DNA from: UBA940 sp045613745
GTDB lineage: Bacteria > Bacteroidota > Bacteroidia > Bacteroidales > Rikenellaceae
DNA: 64,000 nt
Direction: 5' to 3'
Assembly: GCA_045613745.1 (NCBI GenBank)
Contig: JAZLBP010000010.1
Span: 1-64,000 of the forward strand
Part shown: positions 58,787 to 64,000 of the stretch, piece after piece
Position numbering within the stretch: position 1 is the stretch's first letter
Layout of the letters: each line of letters starts with the position of its first letter
Position numbers and translations under genes: made by a program
The notes under the pieces: model-generated
What the model was told of the DNA's origin: nothing
What the model saw: only the letters and a program-made list of their open reading frames with translations
Database searches by the model: none

Positions 58787-60697
58787 ATGGCAAAGATTAT
58801 CGGTATTGACTTGGGAACCACCAACTCGTGCGTGGCAGTAATGGAGGGTAACGAACCCGTTGTTATCCCCAACAGCGAGGGACACCGCACAACCCCCTCG
58901 ATTGTAGCTTTCACTGATGGCGGCGAGCGCAAAGTGGGTGACCCCGCAAAACGTCAAGCCATCACTAACCCCAAGAAGACTATCTTCTCGATCAAACGCT
59001 TTATGGGCGAGACCTTCGACGCAGTTCAAAACGACGTAACCCGCGTACCTTATAATGTAGTACGTGGTGCAGGTAACACTCCCCGCGTTGAGATTGACGA
59101 CCGTCAATACACACCCCAAGAGATTTCGGCTATCGTTCTCCAAAAGATGAAAAAAACTGCCGAGGACTACCTGGGTCAAGAGGTTACCGAGGCGGTTATC
59201 ACCGTTCCCGCATACTTCTCGGACTCGCAACGTCAAGCTACCAAAGAGGCTGGCGAGATTGCAGGTCTGAAAGTTAAACGTATCATCAACGAGCCTACCG
59301 CAGCTGCCCTGGCTTATGGTCTGGACAAAAAGAACAGCGATATGAAAATCGCAGTTTATGACCTCGGTGGTGGTACCTTCGATATCTCGATTCTGGAGCT
59401 GGGTGACGGCGTATTCGAGGTTAAATCGACCAACGGTGACACTCACCTTGGTGGTGACGACTTCGACCACGTAATCATCGACTTCTTGGCTGCTCAATTC
59501 CAAAACGAGCACGGCGTTGACTTGCGCCAAGATCCTATGGCTCTGCAACGTCTGAAAGAGGCTGCCGAGAAGGCTAAAATCGAGTTGTCGAGCTCGGTTT
59601 CGACCGAAATCAACCTCCCCTACATCGCTCCTGTGAACGGTGTTCCCCAACACTTGAACGTGACTCTGACTCGTGCTAAATTCGAGCAACTGGCAGACAA
59701 CCTTATCCGCGCAACCATCGAGCCCTGCCGCATCGCTCTGCGCGACGCAGGCCTGAACGCTTCGCAAATCGACGAGGTTATTCTGGTGGGTGGTTCGACC
59801 CGTATCCCCGCAGTTCAAAAGGTTGTAGAGGAGTTCTTCGGCAAAGCCCCCAGTCGTGGCGTTAACCCCGACGAGGTTGTAGCCGTAGGTGCTGCTATTC
59901 AAGGCGGTGTGTTGACCGGCGAGGTTAAAGACGTACTTCTGTTGGACGTTACTCCCCTGTCGCTCGGTATCGAGACTTTGGGCGGTGTGTTCACCAAACT
60001 TATCGAGGCAAACACCACCATCCCCACCCGCAAGAGCGAGGTATTCTCGACCGCACAAGACAACCAACCCAGCGTTGAGATTAACGTATGCCAAGGTGAG
60101 CGTCCTATGGCACGCGACAACAAGAGCATCGGTCGCTTCCACTTGGATGGTATCCCCGCAGCTCCCCGTGGCGTTCCCCAAATTGAGGTTACCTTCGACA
60201 TCGACGCAAACGGTATCCTGAACGTATCGGCCAAAGACAAAGGCACCGGTAAGGAGCAAAAAATCCGTATCGAGGCTTCGAGCGGTCTGACCGAGCAAGA
60301 GATTCAACGTATGCGCGACGAGGCAAAAGCCAACGAGGCAAAAGATAAAGAGGAGAAAGAGCGTATCGACAAAATCAACACCGCAGACTCGATGATTTTC
60401 TCGACCGAGAAACAACTCAAAGAGTACGGCGACAAGATTCCCGCCGACAAGAAATCGGCTATCGAGGGCGCTCTGGGCAAACTCAAAGAGGCTCACAAAG
60501 CTCAAAACATTGCCGACATCGACACCTACACCGCTGAACTGAACAACGCTTGGCAAGCTGCAAGCCAAGACATCTACGCTGCAAGTCAAGCACAAGGTGC
60601 TCAAGGCGCAGGCGCACAAGGTAACCCCGGCGCAGGTGCACAAGGCAGCGCACAAGCCAACGACGTGACCGACGTTGATTTTGAGGAAGTTAAGTAA
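58787..60697 (+). CDS. dnaK: molecular chaperone DnaK
   Basis: A 636-aa Hsp70. The ATPase domain starts GIDLGTTNSCVAVMEG, with phosphate-2 motif YDLGGGTFDISIL and the adenosine motif LVGGSTRIPAVQ. The substrate-binding domain follows, with DVTPLSLGIETLGG. The tail is Gly/Gln/Ala-rich and ends DVDFEEVK. It refolds proteins with DnaJ and GrpE, which are not in this window. Upstream lies an unusual TGGCAG array. Codon use is strongly biased, as for a highly expressed gene. It has its own terminator. Confidence 0.98.
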   Translation: MAKIIGIDLGTTNSCVAVMEGNEPVVIPNSEGHRTTPSIVAFTDGGERKVGDPAKRQAITNPKKTIFSIKRFMGETFDAVQNDVTRVPYNVVRGAGNTPRVEIDDRQYTPQEISAIVLQKMKKTAEDYLGQEVTEAVITVPAYFSDSQRQATKEAGEIAGLKVKRIINEPTAAALAYGLDKKNSDMKIAVYDLGGGTFDISILELGDGVFEVKSTNGDTHLGGDDFDHVIIDFLAAQFQNEHGVDLRQDPMALQRLKEAAEKAKIELSSSVSTEINLPYIAPVNGVPQHLNVTLTRAKFEQLADNLIRATIEPCRIALRDAGLNASQIDEVILVGGSTRIPAVQKVVEEFFGKAPSRGVNPDEVVAVGAAIQGGVLTGEVKDVLLLDVTPLSLGIETLGGVFTKLIEANTTIPTRKSEVFSTAQDNQPSVEINVCQGERPMARDNKSIGRFHLDGIPAAPRGVPQIEVTFDIDANGILNVSAKDKGTGKEQKIRIEASSGLTEQEIQRMRDEAKANEAKDKEEKERIDKINTADSMIFSTEKQLKEYGDKIPADKKSAIEGALGKLKEAHKAQNIADIDTYTAELNNAWQAASQDIYAASQAQGAQGAGAQGNPGAGAQGSAQANDVTDVDFEEVK

Positions 60698-60760
60698 TTC
60701 CCACAAATAGGGAGATTGGGCGGCGACCAAAAGCGCATAACCCAATCTCCAACCACCCAG

Positions 60761-60801
60761 GAGGGCTGTCCGACCGCAAGGTTGCGACAGCCCTCTTTTT
60801 T
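60761..60801 (+). terminator. dnaK terminator
   Basis: GAGGGCTGTC pairs perfectly with GACAGCCCTC, with inner pairing of the loop, followed by six T residues. Confidence 0.9.
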
Positions 60802-60899
60802 GTAGGCCAAACAGCACCCCAACACCTTCCGACAGCGGTTTTATCAAGCCTCGGATGTTCTTTTTTATATAGGAATGCAACTAATTTAGACACAAAAAA

Positions 60900-60930
60900 G
60901 TTGCTTTTATAAAGTTTTTTAGTAATTTTG
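60900..60930 (+). promoter_or_regulatory. secDF promoter
   Basis: GTTG (60900-60903), exactly 19 bp, TAATTTTG (60923-60930). Full -7 match and three of four at -33; leader of about 60 nt. Confidence 0.65.
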
Positions 60931-60995
60931 CGCTTTATTGTGAACATACCGTAAAAGGCAAAACAATCAAAAACTAATAAAACACTATTCAAACA

Positions 60996-63983
60996 ATGCA
61001 AAACAAAGGTGCACTTAAACTGTTGGCGGTGCTTTTCGCTATCGCCTGTGCTTACCAACTTTCGTTCACTTTCGTGGGCAAAAGCGTAGAGCGCAAAGCG
61101 GCAGAGTATGCCGCACAATTCGCCCCCGAGTTGCAGCTCCAAAAAGAGCAAGCTTATTTGGATTCGATCAAATCCAAAACGGTTTACAACTTGGGTGTAG
61201 TGAAATTCAACTATCGTGAGGTTAAGGAGAAAGAGATCAACCTTGGTCTTGACCTGCGTGGTGGTATGAACGTAATGCTTGAGATCTCGGTTGAGGATGT
61301 AGTTCGCGCTCTGTCGAACAACAACCAAGATCCTATGTTCAACCAAGCTATCGTAGAGGCTCGCAAAGCTCAACAAAACAGTGGCGACTTCATCAGCGCG
61401 TTCGCTTCGGCCTATGACAAAATCTCGGGCGGCGCTCCTCTCGCTTACCTGTTCAACACCCCCGAGCTCAAAGAGCAAATCACTCCCCAAACCAGCAACT
61501 CGGATGTAATCAGCGTATTGCGTACCGAGTCGGAGAGCGCTATCGCAAACTCGTTCAACGTATTGCGTAGCCGTATCGACCGCTTTGGTGTGGCTCAACC
61601 CAACATCCAACGTCTGGAGAACTCGGGTCGTATCCTCGTAGAGCTCCCTGGTGTTAAAGAGCCCGAGCGTGTTCGTAAACTTCTCCAAGGTACCGCTTCG
61701 TTGGAGTTCTGGTCGACCTATAATAATAGCGAGATCTACCCCATCCTGGAGCAAGCTAACGCCGAGCTGGCAAAAGCTAAAGCAAGCGAGAAAGCTGCTG
61801 AGGCTACTACCGAGGAGGCTGCTGCTACCGCAGAGGGCGACGATCTGTTGGCACAACTTGGTGACAGCACCGTAAACGAGGCTGCTGCTCGTGCTGCTTG
61901 GGAGAAACAATTCCCCTTGTTCTCGAAACTCAACCCCTCGGCTTACAATGGCCAAATCGCTCCCGGTCCCGTTGTTGGTATCGCTATGAGCTACGACACC
62001 GCTGCGGTTAACAAAATGTTGAGCGCTCCCCAAATCAAAGCTATGCTGCCCCGCGACCTCAAACTTATGTGGGGTGTTAAGGGTATCGACGAGGACAACA
62101 CCGCATTCCAACTCTACGCTATCAAAGCAAACACTCGTGATGGCAAAGCACCCCTCGATGGTGGTGTAATCACTGAGGCTCTTGCTACTTACTCGCAAAC
62201 CGGTACTTCGGCAGAGGTTGATATGACCATGAACAGCGAAGGCGCTCGCACCTGGGCTCGTCTGACCGCTGACAACATCAACAACTGCATCGCTATCGTA
62301 CTGGACGGCTATGTATATTCGGCTCCTATGGTTCACGGCGAGATTTCGGGCGGTCGCTCGCAAATCACCGGTGACTTCACCATCCAAGAGGCTACCGACT
62401 TGGCTAACGTACTGAAATCGGGTAAACTGCCCGCTCCCGCACGTATCATCCAAGACACCGTAGTAGGTCCTTCGCTGGGTGCTGAGTCGATTAGCAAAGG
62501 TATGATGTCGTTCGTTATCGCATTCTGCTTGGTACTGCTCTATATGGGTCTGTTCTACAGCCAAGCTGGTTGGATGGCTAACGTCGCTCTGTTGTGCAAC
62601 GTATTCTTCCTGATGGGTGTATTGGTATCGTTCGGCGCAGTTCTGACTCTGCCCGGTATCGCCGGTATCGTTCTGACTATGGGTATGGCCGTTGACGCAA
62701 ACGTAATTATCTACGAGCGTATCAAAGAGGAGTTGCGCGCAGGCAAAGGTCTGTCGGCTGCTGTGGCTGACGGTTTCTCGAACGCTCTGTCGGCAATCTT
62801 GGACGGTAACATCACCACCATCATCACCGGTATCGTTCTGTTCTTGTTCGGTACAGGTCCTGTTCAAGGTTTCGCAACCACTCTGATTATCGGTATCATC
62901 ACTTCGTTGTTCTGCTCGATTATCATCACTCGCCTGCTGATTTCGGCTCGCGTAGAGAAAGGCAAATCGCTCAGCTTCAGCAACAAGTGGAGTGCAAACT
63001 TCCTGACCAACACCAAAGTTGACTTCATCAACTTGCGCAAAAAATCGTACATCATTTCGGGCGTGCTGATTGCTGCTACTCTGATTAGCTTCGCAGTTCG
63101 CGGTTTCAACTATGGTGTAGATTTCTCGGGTGGTCGTGCTTATGTAGTATCGTTCGACCAAGAGGTTACCGACGACCAAGTTCGTGAGCAACTCTCGACC
63201 GTATTCACCGGTGACGACGAGAGCTTCGAGGTTAAACAATATGGTGCAGGCAACCAAAAACGTATCGTAACCCAATACCTCTATGATGACCAAAGCGACG
63301 ACGCTACTGCAAAGGTTAACGAGATGCTCTACCAAGCGCTCAATCCTCTGTTCGCAACCGAGCTCACTTTGGATCAATTCAACAGCACTCAAGATGTTGA
63401 ATATGGTGTAATCCAATCGGACAAAGTAGGTCCCAGCGTTGCACGCGACATCAAAGTTAACTCGATTATCTCGGTTCTGTTCTCGCTGTTGGCAATCGGT
63501 CTGTACATCATCATCCGATTCAAAAAATGGCAATGGGGTATGGGTGCAGTGGTTTCGCTGACTCACAACGCTCTGTTAGTAATGGGTCTGTACTCGATCT
63601 GCTACGGTCTGTTCCCCTTCACTTTGGAGGTTGACCAATCGTTCATCGCAGCTATCCTGACCATCATCGGTTACTCGATCAACGACACCGTGGTTATCTT
63701 CGACCGTATCCGTGAGTACCAAACTCTCTATCCCAAACGCAGCCTGAAAGACAACATCAACAACGCGATTAACTCGACTCTGTCGCGTACCATCAACACC
63801 TCGGGTACAACCATTGTTACCCTGTTGGCAATCATCATCTTCGGTGGTACTGTAATCCGTGGTTTCGTTGTAGCTCTGTTGTGGGGTATCATCGTAGGTA
63901 CCTACTCGTCGGTATTCGTTGCAACTCCCGTTGCTTACGAGATGATGAAAAAACAAAACGCTAAAAACAGCCAAGAGGCATAA
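60996..63983 (+). CDS. secDF: protein translocase SecDF fusion
   Basis: A 995-aa fusion of SecD (about 1-650) and SecF (about 680-995), the proton-driven accessory of SecYEG that pulls exported proteins into the periplasm. SecD has GLDLRGGMNVMLE (motif D1), NVLRSRIDRFGVAQPNIQ and the transmembrane D4 region GMAVDANVIIYERIKEE. SecF has GVDFSGGRAYV and DTVVIFDRIRE. An Ala/Glu-rich low-complexity insert lies near residues 255-290. Fused SecDF is normal in Bacteroidetes. Its stop is 17 bp from the window end. Confidence 0.96.
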   Translation: MQNKGALKLLAVLFAIACAYQLSFTFVGKSVERKAAEYAAQFAPELQLQKEQAYLDSIKSKTVYNLGVVKFNYREVKEKEINLGLDLRGGMNVMLEISVEDVVRALSNNNQDPMFNQAIVEARKAQQNSGDFISAFASAYDKISGGAPLAYLFNTPELKEQITPQTSNSDVISVLRTESESAIANSFNVLRSRIDRFGVAQPNIQRLENSGRILVELPGVKEPERVRKLLQGTASLEFWSTYNNSEIYPILEQANAELAKAKASEKAAEATTEEAAATAEGDDLLAQLGDSTVNEAAARAAWEKQFPLFSKLNPSAYNGQIAPGPVVGIAMSYDTAAVNKMLSAPQIKAMLPRDLKLMWGVKGIDEDNTAFQLYAIKANTRDGKAPLDGGVITEALATYSQTGTSAEVDMTMNSEGARTWARLTADNINNCIAIVLDGYVYSAPMVHGEISGGRSQITGDFTIQEATDLANVLKSGKLPAPARIIQDTVVGPSLGAESISKGMMSFVIAFCLVLLYMGLFYSQAGWMANVALLCNVFFLMGVLVSFGAVLTLPGIAGIVLTMGMAVDANVIIYERIKEELRAGKGLSAAVADGFSNALSAILDGNITTIITGIVLFLFGTGPVQGFATTLIIGIITSLFCSIIITRLLISARVEKGKSLSFSNKWSANFLTNTKVDFINLRKKSYIISGVLIAATLISFAVRGFNYGVDFSGGRAYVVSFDQEVTDDQVREQLSTVFTGDDESFEVKQYGAGNQKRIVTQYLYDDQSDDATAKVNEMLYQALNPLFATELTLDQFNSTQDVEYGVIQSDKVGPSVARDIKVNSIISVLFSLLAIGLYIIIRFKKWQWGMGAVVSLTHNALLVMGLYSICYGLFPFTLEVDQSFIAAILTIIGYSINDTVVIFDRIREYQTLYPKRSLKDNINNAINSTLSRTINTSGTTIVTLLAIIIFGGTVIRGFVVALLWGIIVGTYSSVFVATPVAYEMMKKQNAKNSQEA

Positions 63984-64000
63984 TAACAGCGTTTAGTTAC

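Noticed and set aside
58670..60880. 736-codon leftward open frame opposite dnaK
   Set aside because: It is exactly antisense to a full DnaK gene. The strong codon bias of this organism removes antisense stops in one frame, so long antisense frames are expected. No domain is visible.
60690..63566. 958-codon leftward open frame opposite secDF
   Set aside because: Antisense to an intact SecDF gene, low-complexity translation, no promoter or domain. Same codon-bias cause as over dnaK.
1..64000. CRISPR arrays, rRNA genes, transposases, toxin-antitoxin pairs
   Set aside because: No regularly spaced repeats, rRNA signatures, transposase motifs or recognisable toxin-antitoxin pairs were seen on either strand.

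Overview
The window looks like chromosome of a member of the Bacteroidales, most likely of the Rikenellaceae/Alistipes type. This is an inference from gene content and signals, not a database match. Supporting signs are the two-part promoters (TTTG, about 19 bp, TAnnTTTG), the lack of Shine-Dalgarno sequences, moderately high GC with strong use of TCG for serine, the SecDF fusion, ExbB-ExbD-ExbD, WbqC, DUF4254 and FISUMP-type proteins, lipoprotein signal peptides throughout, and a split methylmalonyl-CoA mutase.

Layout. Positions 1-1000 are AT-rich and unlike the rest. They hold the end of a probable replication-initiator gene, a coupled small ORF and an excisionase-like gene next to a tRNA-Cys, so they are probably the edge of a small integrated element. 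Positions 1300-5400 encode B12-dependent methylmalonyl-CoA mutase (mutA-mutB). Positions 5500-13300 carry two unknown small membrane or secreted proteins, a UbiD-type decarboxylase, a four-repeat helix-hairpin-helix protein, rpsU, pyrE, a Nudix hydrolase and an S9 peptidase. Positions 13400-17100 hold tRNA-Pro, a metal-chelate/cobalamin ABC importer, and a tRNA-Glu/rpsT/tRNA-His unit. Positions 17100-22500 carry a secreted EEP phosphohydrolase, then a leftward group of truA-galK (one uninterrupted frame), a GH43 lipoprotein and a HEXXH lipoprotein. Positions 22600-27600 are a tight six-gene operon (cvpA, rsgA, trmH-like, aminotransferase, MBL hydrolase, SDR).

Positions 27700-34900 carry a GH2 homologue that lacks both catalytic glutamates, wbqC-like, ispG, recG and a DUF3108 protein. 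Positions 34990-41750 encode a large TPR protein, an outer-membrane barrel and a glycosidase-like lipoprotein. Positions 41900-47800 hold mdh-gcvH, a family 9 glycosyltransferase with a DUF4254 protein, and the ExbB/ExbD energising complex behind a tRNA-Ser. Positions 48200-52900 hold asparaginase, obgE, greA with a terminator-like leader, a polysaccharide flippase and aroQ. Positions 53000-63983 hold a His-rich TonB-dependent receptor, a fimbrillin/FISUMP-like lipoprotein, a small HTH gene divergent from dnaK, dnaK and secDF.

How it fits together. Most genes are housekeeping genes for translation, envelope energisation and secretion, and central metabolism of a succinate/propionate-forming anaerobe. 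The ABC importer could supply cobalamin to MutAB, and the ExbBD complex would energise the TonB receptor. No CRISPR array, rRNA operon, transposase or obvious defence island was seen. The observations most worth following are the truA-galK frame and its homopolymer, the GH2 pseudoenzyme, the greA leader attenuator, the TGGCAG array upstream of dnaK, and three promoters placed so close to the ATG that the transcripts would be leaderless.
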